Shown here in pieces: positions 56,299 to 64,000 of a stretch of DNA of 64,000 bases. How positions within the stretch are numbered: the first letter of the stretch is position 1; every line of letters begins with the position of its first letter. The stretch lies in contig NZ_CP042431.1 in the NCBI RefSeq assembly GCF_007970185.1, positions 5,332,001-5,396,000 on the forward strand, given 5' to 3'. The notes under the pieces were generated by a model that saw only the letters and a program-made list of their open reading frames with translations, did no database searches and was not told the origin of the DNA. Origin of the DNA: Pseudobacter ginsenosidimutans (lineage in GTDB: Bacteria; Bacteroidota; Bacteroidia; Chitinophagales; Chitinophagaceae). Position numbers and translations under genes: made by a program.

Positions 56299-57831
56299 AT
56301 GAGTACCTCAACTGCATCAGAGCCCAGGTCCGCTGTGGTATCCCGCCCACAGTTCAAGGAAAAATACGATCACTACATTGGAGGCGCCTGGGTGGCCCCA
56401 TCGGGCGGGGATTACTTCGACAATATTTCTCCCATCGACGGCAAAGTGTTCACAAGGGCCGCGAGGGGCAATTCAAAAGATATAGATCTCGCAATCGATG
56501 CTGCAGCAGAAGCATTCAAATCATGGAGCAAAACGTCGGCTGGTTACCGCAGTAACCTGTTATTGAAGATTGCCCAGGTGATTGAGGATAACCAGGAATA
56601 CCTGGCTATCGTAGAGACCATCGACAATGGAAAAGCCCTCCGGGAAACAAGGGCTGCCGATATCCCGCTGGTGGTGGATCATTTCCGGTATTTCGCCGGA
56701 GTGATCAGAAGTGAGGAAGGTTCTATCAGTGAGCTGGATGAAACCACCGTAAGCATCAATCTGCATGAGCCGATCGGGGTGGTTGGACAGATCATTCCCT
56801 GGAATTTTCCATTGTTGATGGCGGCCTGGAAGATAGCGCCTGCGCTCGCTGCAGGCTGTACCGTGGTAGTGAAACCGGCAGAGCAGACACCAACCAGCAT
56901 CATGGTACTCATGGAGCTGGTTGGCCATCTGTTACCAAATGGTGTACTGAATATCGTTACCGGTTTCGGTATCGAAGCTGGCAAGCCGCTGGCCTCTTCC
57001 CCGCGCATTAATAAAGTTGCATTTACCGGCGAGACCACAACAGGCAGGCTGATCATGCAGTATGCTTCGGAAAACCTGATCCCCGTAACGATGGAGCTGG
57101 GTGGAAAGAGCCCCAATATATTCTTTGAATCCGTTGCCGATGCAGACGACGAATATTTCGATAAAGCTATTGAGGGCGCAGTGATGTTTGCCCTGAACCA
57201 GGGTGAAGTGTGTACATGTCCATCGCGCATCCTGGTACAGGAAAACATCTTTGATACCTTCATGAACAGGGTGGTGCAGCGCACAAAAGCCATCAAAATG
57301 GGCAATCCGCTTGACGGCACTGTAATGATGGGCGCACAGGCCAGTGAAGACCAGTACAACAAGATCCTGAGTTATATCGATATCGGCAAACAGGAAGGGG
57401 CCGAGATCCTTTGCGGTGGTGAAGCCTTTCACCAGAACAGCGGACTGGAGCACGGATACTATATTCAACCGACCATTTTCAAAGGACATAACAGGATGCG
57501 GATCTTCCAGGAAGAAATATTCGGACCTGTTACATCCGTTACCACATTCAAAACAAAAGAAGAGGCGATAGCGATCGCAAACGATACATTGTATGGCCTG
57601 GGTGCAGGTGTATGGACGAGAGATACGCATGAAATGTTCCAGGTACCACGCGCCATCCAGGCGGGGAGGGTTTGGGTGAACTGTTATCATGCTTATCCTG
57701 CGCATGCACCATTCGGAGGTTATAAGAAAAGCGGATTTGGAAGAGAAACGCATAAGATGATGCTGAACCACTATCGTCAGACCAAGAACATGCTTATATC
57801 CTACAGCAAAGAGAAGTTGGGATTCTTTTAA
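56299..57831 (+). CDS. NAD(P)-dependent aldehyde dehydrogenase
   Basis: 510 residues from ATG 56299 ([13 protein letters not shown]); upstream in-frame starts would extend the N-terminus by 18 poorly conserved residues. ALDH motifs: [20 protein letters not shown] (about 169-188), general base Glu266 in [12 protein letters not shown], catalytic Cys305 in [11 protein letters not shown], and [13 protein letters not shown] (about 405). The ending [12 protein letters not shown] and the 'CTCPSR' type place it in the acetaldehyde/ExaC-like group, used to oxidise ethanol-derived or other short aldehydes. A DUF779 gene follows after 10 bp, its usual partner. Confidence 0.95.
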   Translation: MSTSTASEPRSAVVSRPQFKEKYDHYIGGAWVAPSGGDYFDNISPIDGKVFTRAARGNSKDIDLAIDAAAEAFKSWSKTSAGYRSNLLLKIAQVIEDNQEYLAIVETIDNGKALRETRAADIPLVVDHFRYFAGVIRSEEGSISELDETTVSINLHEPIGVVGQIIPWNFPLLMAAWKIAPALAAGCTVVVKPAEQTPTSIMVLMELVGHLLPNGVLNIVTGFGIEAGKPLASSPRINKVAFTGETTTGRLIMQYASENLIPVTMELGGKSPNIFFESVADADDEYFDKAIEGAVMFALNQGEVCTCPSRILVQENIFDTFMNRVVQRTKAIKMGNPLDGTVMMGAQASEDQYNKILSYIDIGKQEGAEILCGGEAFHQNSGLEHGYYIQPTIFKGHNRMRIFQEEIFGPVTSVTTFKTKEEAIAIANDTLYGLGAGVWTRDTHEMFQVPRAIQAGRVWVNCYHAYPAHAPFGGYKKSGFGRETHKMMLNHYRQTKNMLISYSKEKLGFF

Positions 57832-57841
57832 AACCAGCGTT

Positions 57842-58224
57842 ATGCCTGTTCCCAGAGTTGTTGCTACTGACAGAGCCGTTTATTGATCAACAGTCTGATC
57901 GAATTGCATGGTCCATTGATGTTTCACCAGAGCGGTGGTTGCTGCGATGGAAGTCAGCCAATGTGCTTTCAGGAAGGAGAATTCAAAACAGGTGGCAGTG
58001 ATGTTTGCCTGGGGCAGGTGCAGGGTTGCAAATTTTACATGAGTGCAGACCAGTTCGAATACTGGAAACATACCCAACTTATATTGGACGTTACTCCGGG
58101 AAGGGGGAGCAGCTTTTCACTGGAAATCCCGATGGGTGTAAGGTTTTACATTCTGTCGGTTCTCTTTTCAGAAGAGGAGCTGAAGAACCTGGCGCCTTTG
58201 ATGGAGCCTGTTGAGGAAGGATGA
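57842..58224 (+). pseudogene. DUF779 protein, partner of aldehyde dehydrogenase; one apparent one-base frameshift
   Basis: From ATG 57842 the protein starts MPVPRVVATDRAV, then the frame is lost at the T3 run 57879-57881. Adding one T gives LLINSLIELHGPLMFHQSGGCCDGSQPMC and the rest of a normal ~127-residue DUF779 protein (FKTGGSDVCLGQVQGCKFYMS, LILDVTPGRGSSFSLE). The Cys-rich motif GGCCDG and following Cys residues suggest metal binding. DUF779 is almost always encoded beside ALDH but its job is not established. The rest of the gene is intact, so the frameshift may be a sequence error. Confidence 0.88.
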
Positions 58225-58269
58225 TCTTCCCGTGTTGTTCGTTGTTTTGTGGTGCATACAGCATGTTAT

Positions 58270-58307
58270 AAGGGGTGTTCCTGATAATGAATCAGGACAC
58301 CCCTTTT
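58270..58307. terminator. Bidirectional terminator
   Basis: AAGGGGTG with CACCCCTT (8 bp) and, after a bulged T, TCCTGAT with ATCAGGA (7 bp) around a 5-nt loop; T4 on the right, A/T on the left. It separates the DUF779 gene and the convergent T9SS gene. Confidence 0.85.
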
Positions 58308-58330
58308 GCTGTTATTTCAATTGTGCAGAA

Positions 58331-59599
58331 TTACATTTTTATGAGCGAGACCGTTTGGCTGCGGTCCTGGCTTCCCTGGAAATAGAGGAAGTACTGTCCG
58401 TTGTTCACGCCGGAAAGGTCCATCGCCACTCTGTTGTCGCCTTTTTGTACAGTAACAGGAGTTCGGCGTACCATGCGTCCACTATTGTCGATCACCATTA
58501 TGTTGCCTTGTTGTGCCTGCTGTGTGGAGATCACTACTGCTGTATTGCTTCCGCGAACTGGATTGGATTGCAGCGCCAGCTGAAATCCGGTAGTGAGCTG
58601 CTGTACCATCACGATGGGAGAATAGGTGGTAGTACCATCGATGTCTACCATCCGTAACCTGAACCAGGAATTATTGGGAAGTGCAACAATGCTGCGGTAT
58701 ACAGAAGGACGGTTGTTGGCCGGTACTTCTTTCACGGCTGCGTAATCACGTCCGTTGCTGCTTTGTTCGATGAAGAAGGATCTTACCTGCTCTTCATAGC
58801 TGGTGCTCCAGGCAAGTTCTGCCTGATCGCCTTTGCGGCTTCCTGTGAATGATGTGAGCGTCAAGGGTAACGATGTGGCACAACCGGCGCTATTGGAAGT
58901 TACCGGAGCAGGACCAGTGATGCTGGAGGATGGTGACGATGCACCAGTCTTCTGCTGGATTTTCAGATTTGCAGTATTGGTTATCCTGCCATTACCGCCG
59001 AGGGAAACATCAAAACTCAAACAGGCAGATCCAACAGGAACGGTAATGAAATCAGTTGGGTTATTGAAAATTGTTCTTGCGTGGAACTGTGATCCGGAGC
59101 CCATTTGCATAGTGCCGCTGTTCACAGTAACATTCACGAAATTCATTGCGCCATTATTGTAGAACATACCACCATTCAAATGTGATGTAGAACCTGCAAC
59201 AGTGAGGGAAGCGCCGTTATGGTTATATATCATTCCTCCAAGAAAGGCATTGGTGCCGAGGGTGAGATTGCCATAATTGATCAGTTGCATGCTTCCGCCC
59301 ATATTGAACTGGGAGTTGATGGTAACTGTTGCTCCGTTATTGATAATGAGCTGTCCGTTGTTGAAATTGAAATTGCTGAAAGTGGCATTACCACAGATGA
59401 TCAGTCTTCCTCCGTTAAGAGAAACATTTGAAAAATTACCGCCGGAAGCACTAACATAGTAGTCGCCTGAATTGATCGATGTATTCGAAGTAAGCGGTGT
59501 TCCTGAACAGGTGAATGCAGGAAGATTTGGGGTAGTCTGAGACATGACCTTGCTGCCTGCGCAAATGCACAGCATCAGGATCCAAAGGGTACGATGCAT
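58331..59599 (-). CDS. T9SS-secreted protein with beta-helix-like repeats and C-terminal sorting domain
   Basis: 422 residues from ATG at 59599 (MHRTLWILMLCICAGSKVMSQ signal peptide). Residues ~45-200 are Asn/Gly-rich repeats of about 18-20 residues (SNVSLNGGRLIICGN, SNFNFNNGQLIINNG, LINYGNLTLGTN, FVNVTVNSGTMQMGSG), which look like a right-handed beta-helix. Next comes a fibronectin-like segment (LPLTLTSFTGSRKGDQAELAWSTSYEEQ) and a type IX secretion tail (ALQSNPVRGSNTAVV ... GNIMVIDNSGRMVRR ... GQYFLYFQG). It is exported through T9SS and anchored or released at the surface. Function unknown; adhesion or matrix role is plausible. Confidence 0.88.
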   Translation of the reverse strand: MHRTLWILMLCICAGSKVMSQTTPNLPAFTCSGTPLTSNTSINSGDYYVSASGGNFSNVSLNGGRLIICGNATFSNFNFNNGQLIINNGATVTINSQFNMGGSMQLINYGNLTLGTNAFLGGMIYNHNGASLTVAGSTSHLNGGMFYNNGAMNFVNVTVNSGTMQMGSGSQFHARTIFNNPTDFITVPVGSACLSFDVSLGGNGRITNTANLKIQQKTGASSPSSSITGPAPVTSNSAGCATSLPLTLTSFTGSRKGDQAELAWSTSYEEQVRSFFIEQSSNGRDYAAVKEVPANNRPSVYRSIVALPNNSWFRLRMVDIDGTTTYSPIVMVQQLTTGFQLALQSNPVRGSNTAVVISTQQAQQGNIMVIDNSGRMVRRTPVTVQKGDNRVAMDLSGVNNGQYFLYFQGSQDRSQTVSLIKM

Positions 59600-60345
59600 A
59601 ATAATAGTTTTAGGAATGGTAATTCCCAGGACGATGGTGATCAACGATGGCTTTCAACGGATGGAATTAATCCAACAGATAACTATTGAGACAGGACTAA
59701 TGGTTACATAGCGATTACATAGGAGAGATAGAGAACGATAGGTAGTGATAATGGTACTGTGAGATAAGGAGGGTCTTCTAAGGAGATTTCGATTATGATG
59801 CAAAGCTAATACTTTCTTTGAAAATTGCAATATGTAAGCCCTTACAGACCCTGTTAAAATTTTCTAATTAACGGAACCGTAAAGATGATTATTGTTTCGC
59901 GTAATTTATTATTGGCAATTATCAATTCAATTTGATAATTGATAAGATATAGTCTGGTAAAGGGTTTGCGGCTATCCGTAAAATTTGATTTGCGTCAGAT
60001 TAAATAAAATGCCGCTGTTGTTCTTTACCATTTTTGTTGAAAGATCTTCTACATGTTTTTAGAATTTCTACTACAAGGATGGTGTTCGTTTTTTATAGAC
60101 CCCGGGGTCTTTTTTTCATTTTGTTCCAGGTTGTAGTATAACGTTGAATAGTAAACGAAGTTTTATTGAAAATGGGAGATGCATCATCGAAAAAGATTCA
60201 ATGTTGTCAACGGTAAATGTGTGTTCTTTCAGTAAGGGGAGATAAAAACCGCTTGCCGCAGATTTTTATACCTTTATGCAGGAATTCTCATCCAAAGTGA
60301 TCCGGAAACGGAGAGCCGGTTCTAAACCTTGTAAGAAAGAGAAAT
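59600..60345. other. Long AT-rich gap with an orphan terminator
   Basis: No gene seen in ~745 bp. The left part is the promoter region of the T9SS gene. A strong plus-strand terminator at 60097-60116 stands 230 bp before the next gene with no plus-strand gene before it for 1.8 kb, so the 59850-60110 stretch could encode a small RNA or a leader. Confidence 0.5.
60097..60116 (+). terminator. Orphan rho-independent terminator
   Basis: AGACCCCGGGGTCT (60097-60110) is a perfect palindrome giving a 5-bp stem with CCGG loop, followed by T6 (60111-60116). Confidence 0.7.
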
Positions 60346-60780
60346 ATGTTGTCTTCAAAAGTCATAGAATATTGTAAAATAAAAGGCTGGTGGTTCGAGG
60401 AGCTTTCACAGTCCTATGCGGATGTGATGAGGGATCTGGGTATTCCGGCCGGTTCTGCGTTTGCGCAGTTTTACAGCCATGCCGAGGATGGTCCTGTATT
60501 TCACAGCAGGCGCCGCGATATTTACCAGATTGGATGGTTCTCAATCAATTCACAGTATAAGCTCGATATAAAACGTACGCGGGAATTGCTCCATCTTCCG
60601 GACGAATACCTTCCGCTGGACAGTTTTGAGGCTGAATCGGGTTTCTTCTACAACCGTGTTACCGGTGAAGTGGCGGAACTAAGTGCTGGCAGGAAACTGA
60701 ATGAGTTTCTTGTGGGAGACGTATCTCCGCAATGGAGATCGTTCAACGATTTCCTGGAATGGTATTTCGATCTGAATTAG
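60346..60780 (+). CDS. SUKH/SMI1-KNR4-like protein, candidate immunity protein
   Basis: 144 residues, cytosolic, no signal peptide. The C-terminal half (LPLDSFEAESGFFYNRVTGEVAELSAGRKL, then FNDFLEWYFDLN) has the SUKH layout: a strand pair ending in 'Y....G.V..L', and a final 'SFxxFLxxYF' helix. SUKH proteins are common immunity proteins against contact-dependent nuclease toxins. No toxin gene is beside it. The family call is from pattern only. Confidence 0.6.
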   Translation: MLSSKVIEYCKIKGWWFEELSQSYADVMRDLGIPAGSAFAQFYSHAEDGPVFHSRRRDIYQIGWFSINSQYKLDIKRTRELLHLPDEYLPLDSFEAESGFFYNRVTGEVAELSAGRKLNEFLVGDVSPQWRSFNDFLEWYFDLN

Positions 60781-60782
60781 TA

Positions 60783-61922
60783 TTATCCTTCAAAGAGTCT
60801 GGTCATCCAACCAACAGGATCGGTGGAATGCAGCATAGCGGTTGATTCCAATGTGATCTGCGTAACAGCGGCAGCGCGTATCAGCATCCTGCTTTCATAG
60901 GCGTGAATGGCCTGTTCGCTGGTGAGGTACTCATTGCTGCATAGGCACTCTGCCAGTTCAAGCGCATCCTGCATGGCCATGTTCACTCCTTCACCTGCGT
61001 ATGGCGGCATGCGATGCGCCGCGTCTCCAAGCATGGTGAGATTGTTTTGCGTTTTCCATTGCTGATTAAATGGAAAGTGGTATTGTGGACGTGGAACGAA
61101 GCTGATCTTTTCGCCATTGAATAATTGTTGCCAAAGAGGGCCCCAGGTTCCGAATGCTCCCCGGAACCATTGCAGCACCTGGTCTTTATCTGAAAAATCG
61201 ATACGGCTTTTTGTAACCCAGTCTTCCGCGGTTTTACAGCCTGTATAGAAGGCCAGGCTGCCATCTCCTTTCTGGCTCAGGATGAGGGATTGTTCATCTC
61301 CGAATGCAAACACTTTTCCTCCGTTCACCAGCTTAAATAATTCCGGCGCATTTTCTGCGGCATCATAAAGATTGCCTTCAACGATAGTAATGCCGGAATA
61401 CACAGGGGAGATAGAGGTCAGCCAGGGACGTATCTTTGAATTGGCTCCGTCGGCGGCAATCACAATATCTACATATGCTGTGTTGTTGTTACTGAAATGT
61501 AAACGCCATCCATTATTCTCTTTTTCCATTCTTAGAAAATGACTATCCCATACAACAGTTCCTGGTTCTAGGGATTCCAGCAGGAGTTTGCGGAGTGGTC
61601 CGCGATCGATTTCCGGACGGTTATTGTCTTCTCCTGAATCGTGATCATCCAGTTTGATTTGGCCGTATTTATCAGTGATCCGCAATTTGCCTGCTTCGGG
61701 TCTGTATAGTTCATAGAACTGTTGGATGAGTCCAGCTTTGCGCAGGGCTTCCAGTCCTGATTCTTCATGCAGGTCAAGTGTGGCGCCCTGTACACGCACA
61801 TCTTTGTTCAGGTCTCTTTCGTACACTTTTACATTGAGCTCTTGTTGTTGCAGCAGGCGCGCCAGCGTAAGGCCACCCGGGCCTCCGCCTACAATGGCGA
61901 TGGATTTGTTTTGTATTGGCAT
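60783..61922 (-). CDS. FAD-dependent aromatic-hydroxylase-type monooxygenase, TetX-like
   Basis: 379 residues, same length as TetX. Rossmann FAD motif IAIVGGGPGGLTLARLLQQ (8-26), then YERDLNKDVRVQGATLDLHEESGLEALRKAGL (about 34-65), the exact layout of TetX (YERD...GGTLDLHK.SGQEAMKKAGL). Second FAD motif LTMLGDAAHRMPPYAGEGVNMAMQDALELA (about 294-323) with the GDAAH...P..G.G.N signature. Substrate-site residues are only partly like TetX, so it could act on other aromatic or polyketide compounds. An AraC gene starts 9 bp upstream on the same strand and an APH-like gene before that; the set may be co-transcribed. Confidence 0.87.
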   Translation of the reverse strand: MPIQNKSIAIVGGGPGGLTLARLLQQQELNVKVYERDLNKDVRVQGATLDLHEESGLEALRKAGLIQQFYELYRPEAGKLRITDKYGQIKLDDHDSGEDNNRPEIDRGPLRKLLLESLEPGTVVWDSHFLRMEKENNGWRLHFSNNNTAYVDIVIAADGANSKIRPWLTSISPVYSGITIVEGNLYDAAENAPELFKLVNGGKVFAFGDEQSLILSQKGDGSLAFYTGCKTAEDWVTKSRIDFSDKDQVLQWFRGAFGTWGPLWQQLFNGEKISFVPRPQYHFPFNQQWKTQNNLTMLGDAAHRMPPYAGEGVNMAMQDALELAECLCSNEYLTSEQAIHAYESRMLIRAAAVTQITLESTAMLHSTDPVGWMTRLFEG

Positions 61923-61931
61923 GATGCAAAA

Positions 61932-62678
61932 CTACCGTTTCGGTAAAGTGGAAAATTGGATAAATCGGTCGTTTTGGTTGCGTGATAATTCCTTCGGATT
62001 AACACCGGAGAATTTCTTGATCTCGCGGATAAAATGTGATTGATCTGCGAAATGGTCTTCCGGAAAAAGTTTGCCTTCTTTGATCTGGTGAAAGGAAGCC
62101 CGGAAGCGCAGGATATTGCAGTAGGTCTTTAAGGGAATACCGATCATCTGCTTGCAGTAACGGTTGATCTGCCTGCTGCTCCAGTACACTTTTCCTGAAA
62201 TTTCTTCTACACTAATGTTTCCGTTGGATGCGAATACAAGGTCGAAGAGTTCCTTTTTTCTGTTATCTGTTGTTGCAGGTAGTCTCTTGTTGAGGATGGA
62301 AATGAATTGTGAGACGATGGTTTCTGGTGGTTGCTGCAGGTCTGGCAGTATTTCCAGGAAATGGTCCGGCAATTGCGTGGCTGTATTGGGTTTCACTGGC
62401 GCATAATCACTGAATAAATATTCCACTGCAAGTGGCTTGAAGCTGATGGTGAACATGGAAAGGAGGGCAGGGATGGTAGTGAGGGACGGTCCGGTTTCAA
62501 GCCCCAGGAGTGTAACACCGGTATGCGGATTGAAAGAGAGATCGATCCTGCCATCGGGAAGGATGATCACCGGTTTTTCCTGTTGACTGTGATTGGTGAG
62601 GAGCCAGTAGCTTTCAATGAAACTGCTCAGTTTTTCGTCTGGCTTTATGATTTGCAGTTCAATGCCCGGATCTTGCAT
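61932..62678 (-). CDS. AraC-family regulator with DUF6597-type N-terminal domain
   Basis: 248 residues. The N-terminal ~140 residues (KLSSFIESYWLLTN, IILPDGRIDLSFN, FTISFKPLAVEYLF) match the DUF6597/transcriptional-sensor layout of small AraC proteins; the DNA-binding part (NISVEEISGKVYWSSRQINRYCKQMIG, then DHFADQSHFIREIKKFSGVNPKEL) has the two helix-turn-helix units. It lies between the TetX-like and APH-like genes on the same strand and may control them. Confidence 0.88.
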   Translation of the reverse strand: MQDPGIELQIIKPDEKLSSFIESYWLLTNHSQQEKPVIILPDGRIDLSFNPHTGVTLLGLETGPSLTTIPALLSMFTISFKPLAVEYLFSDYAPVKPNTATQLPDHFLEILPDLQQPPETIVSQFISILNKRLPATTDNRKKELFDLVFASNGNISVEEISGKVYWSSRQINRYCKQMIGIPLKTYCNILRFRASFHQIKEGKLFPEDHFADQSHFIREIKKFSGVNPKELSRNQNDRFIQFSTLPKR

Positions 62679-62688
62679 GATTCAGATT

Positions 62689-63609
62689 TTACAAATTCTC
62701 CATCGCCCATCTTTCCACTTCCCTGTATTCTTTCTCTTCCTTCCGGACCGTGTGAATATGCATATGGAATAAAGTATAGTGGATATTGTAGCACTGTAAT
62801 CTTTCTTCAAAATTCAATATCTCATTGGGCTTTTCTTCTTTTCTCTTTTTCCATAGATCGATATAGGTTATGCCTGAGCGTTGTATCCAGGGTTCGCACA
62901 TATGCACGAGGTCATATAATGGATCCCCTAGCATCATTTCAGCCCAGTCGATCACGGCCGCTACTTTGCCTTCTGGCGTAAGTAAAAGATTATCGAATCC
63001 GTAATCACCATGAAGTACCTTTTTTTCTTTGGGCAAGAAAGGAAACCAGGTTTTCATTTTATCCAGGAGTTTTTCGAATAAAGGGCCATTCAGCCAGGTT
63101 TTGCCGGCGAGCTCCTGCCAGCTGACGGCATATTTTGAATTGTGGATCGATAAGAGAAATGCTTCCCAGGATTCGAAGAGGCCGTTGCCATTGGGGCCGG
63201 TGTAGCCCCAGCCCTGTAATTGGGTGGTGGGTAGCTGATGGATGAGATCGAGCTGGTTGAGAATAATATCAGCCAATGGCAGATGCAAAGGGAGATGATC
63301 TGCCGCCAGAACACGATCTGATGGGATCCCATCTACAAATTCCGATACACAGTAAAAATAATTCCCGTTGAAATTGCCGGTGGATTTGATCTCCGGAACG
63401 CGTAAGTCTGCACTGTTGAAATGCTCCCAGGCAAATACATCTTTCTGGAAATCCGCCGGATGCTGGTTGATGCGCAGCACCAGTTTCTCTTCACCAGAAA
63501 AAAATGTAAGCGCCTGCGACCACCATCCATCGGCCACAGGCTCTACATCGTGTACATAATTATATTTTGTTTCCAGGAATTCCTGGATCGTATTTGTATC
63601 GAAATGCAT
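62689..63609 (-). CDS. Aminoglycoside/choline-kinase-like phosphotransferase (APH fold)
   Basis: 306 residues of the APH/ChoK kinase fold. The nucleotide lobe shows KLVLRINQHPADFQKD (about 42-57), the catalytic loop is VLHGDYGFDNLLL (about 199-211, Asp as base) and the metal motif is AAVIDWAEMMLGDPLYDL (about 218-235). This matches APH(4)/hygromycin-type proteins, but many chromosomal members act on other alcohols or have no resistance role. It precedes the AraC gene (10 bp apart, same strand). Confidence 0.85.
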   Translation of the reverse strand: MHFDTNTIQEFLETKYNYVHDVEPVADGWWSQALTFFSGEEKLVLRINQHPADFQKDVFAWEHFNSADLRVPEIKSTGNFNGNYFYCVSEFVDGIPSDRVLAADHLPLHLPLADIILNQLDLIHQLPTTQLQGWGYTGPNGNGLFESWEAFLLSIHNSKYAVSWQELAGKTWLNGPLFEKLLDKMKTWFPFLPKEKKVLHGDYGFDNLLLTPEGKVAAVIDWAEMMLGDPLYDLVHMCEPWIQRSGITYIDLWKKRKEEKPNEILNFEERLQCYNIHYTLFHMHIHTVRKEEKEYREVERWAMENL

Positions 63610-63624
63610 TATTCAAATATACGG

Positions 63625-64000
63625 CTACTCGCTGAGAACGGGCTCCGGCTGCTTGTTGCTGACGGCGTCTTCATTGAATTCAGCAGTAGCCACAGTTTTC
63701 TTCTGTGTGTAAAAACTCATGCCATAGGCCAGCAGGAGTAAAGGCACCGCCATCCAGATCACCTGCTTTGTGCCGTAGTGCGCAATTACATAGCCTCCCA
63801 TTAAAGAACCTACAGTGATACCTGCATTGTAGAAAGAAGGCAACAGGCTGTTCACCAGCTCCAGCGATTGTTGCGGAACATAAGCGGTAAGATGGATATT
63901 CGCTGCCAGGAATCCGCCGGTATGAATAAAGCCCCAGATGCTCAGAATGATCACCATCGGTACAAAATATCCGCCGAACTGAAAAGCCAGGATATGAGTC
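63625..64000 (-). CDS. MFS transporter, C-terminal part only (5' end outside window)
   Basis: The frame runs from the right edge of the window to the stop at 63625 and gives ~125 residues with about four hydrophobic helices (LAFQFGGYFVPMVIILSIWGFIHTGGF, FYNAGITVGSLMGGYVIAHYG, VIWMAVPLLLLAYGMSFY), a G..GS..GG helix typical of the second half of DHA1-type MFS drug/sugar efflux permeases, and an acidic tail. It lies 15 bp from the APH-like gene on the same strand and may be its operon partner. Confidence 0.8.
   Translation of the reverse strand, partial: THILAFQFGGYFVPMVIILSIWGFIHTGGFLAANIHLTAYVPQQSLELVNSLLPSFYNAGITVGSLMGGYVIAHYGTKQVIWMAVPLLLLAYGMSFYTQKKTVATAEFNEDAVSNKQPEPVLSE

Overview
The window looks like a chromosomal segment of a polysaccharide-degrading soil or rhizosphere Bacteroidota, most likely family Chitinophagaceae. 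The signs are three SusC/SusD pairs, FecI/FecR-type sigma/anti-sigma regulation of a TonB receptor with an STN domain, a type IX secretion (T9SS) C-terminal sorting domain, many lipoproteins with a K/S/N-rich stretch after the lipobox Cys, and Bacteroidota-style promoters in place of strong Shine-Dalgarno sites. The species cannot be fixed from the sequence alone.

Layout. (1) 1-10739: a polysaccharide utilisation locus (PUL) for pectic beta-1,4-galactan (type I arabinogalactan): 3'-end of SusC, SusD, SusE-like lipoprotein, GH53 endo-galactanase, GH2 beta-galactosidase (frame broken twice) and a large clan GH-A enzyme. (2) 11013-12191: a small lipoprotein gene, an ORF remnant and a gene-poor stretch with a long nested hairpin. 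(3) 12192-25918: a PUL for GlcNAc-containing glycan: SusC (frame broken twice), SusD, accessory lipoprotein, GH18, a DeoR regulator, GH9, then a tight operon of ROK kinase, MFS permease, UPF0309-like SIS protein and NagA. The logic is surface binding, cleavage, uptake, phosphorylation, deacetylation and entry into glycolysis. (4) 26016-38450: ECF sigma factor and FecR anti-sigma factor controlling an STN-SusC/SusD pair that is followed not by glycosidases but by a lipoprotein, a large HExxH metalloprotease and a divergent subtilase. This looks like a regulated peptide/protein acquisition locus. (5) 38682-46604: D-2-hydroxyacid dehydrogenase, barstar-like protein, alpha/beta hydrolase, KatG with a good OxyR-like operator, a DUF1905/YdeI protein and two unknown proteins. 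(6) 46718-49065: tRNA-Lys(UUU), an integrase remnant, AT-rich DNA with an unknown lipoprotein, a 22-bp inverted repeat and a GH11 xylanase, which together look like a decayed tRNA-associated island. (7) 49066-64000: mixed housekeeping and accessory genes. These include a tautomerase-superfamily protein, unknown exported proteins, a truly decayed GH18 chitinase pseudogene, SDR/HxlR divergent pair, methyltransferase, AraC/ALDH/DUF779 module, a T9SS-secreted protein, SUKH-like protein, TetX-like flavin monooxygenase, AraC regulator, APH-like kinase and the end of an MFS permease.

A recurring oddity is single-base losses in short homopolymers that break otherwise perfect family frames (near 3636, 7760, 8080, 12614, 12663, 53080, 57880). 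Most look like base-calling or assembly indels, not gene decay. The GH18 remnant at 52500-53325 is the exception: it also has a nonsense codon and a large internal deletion. No rRNA, CRISPR array or intact insertion sequence was seen.
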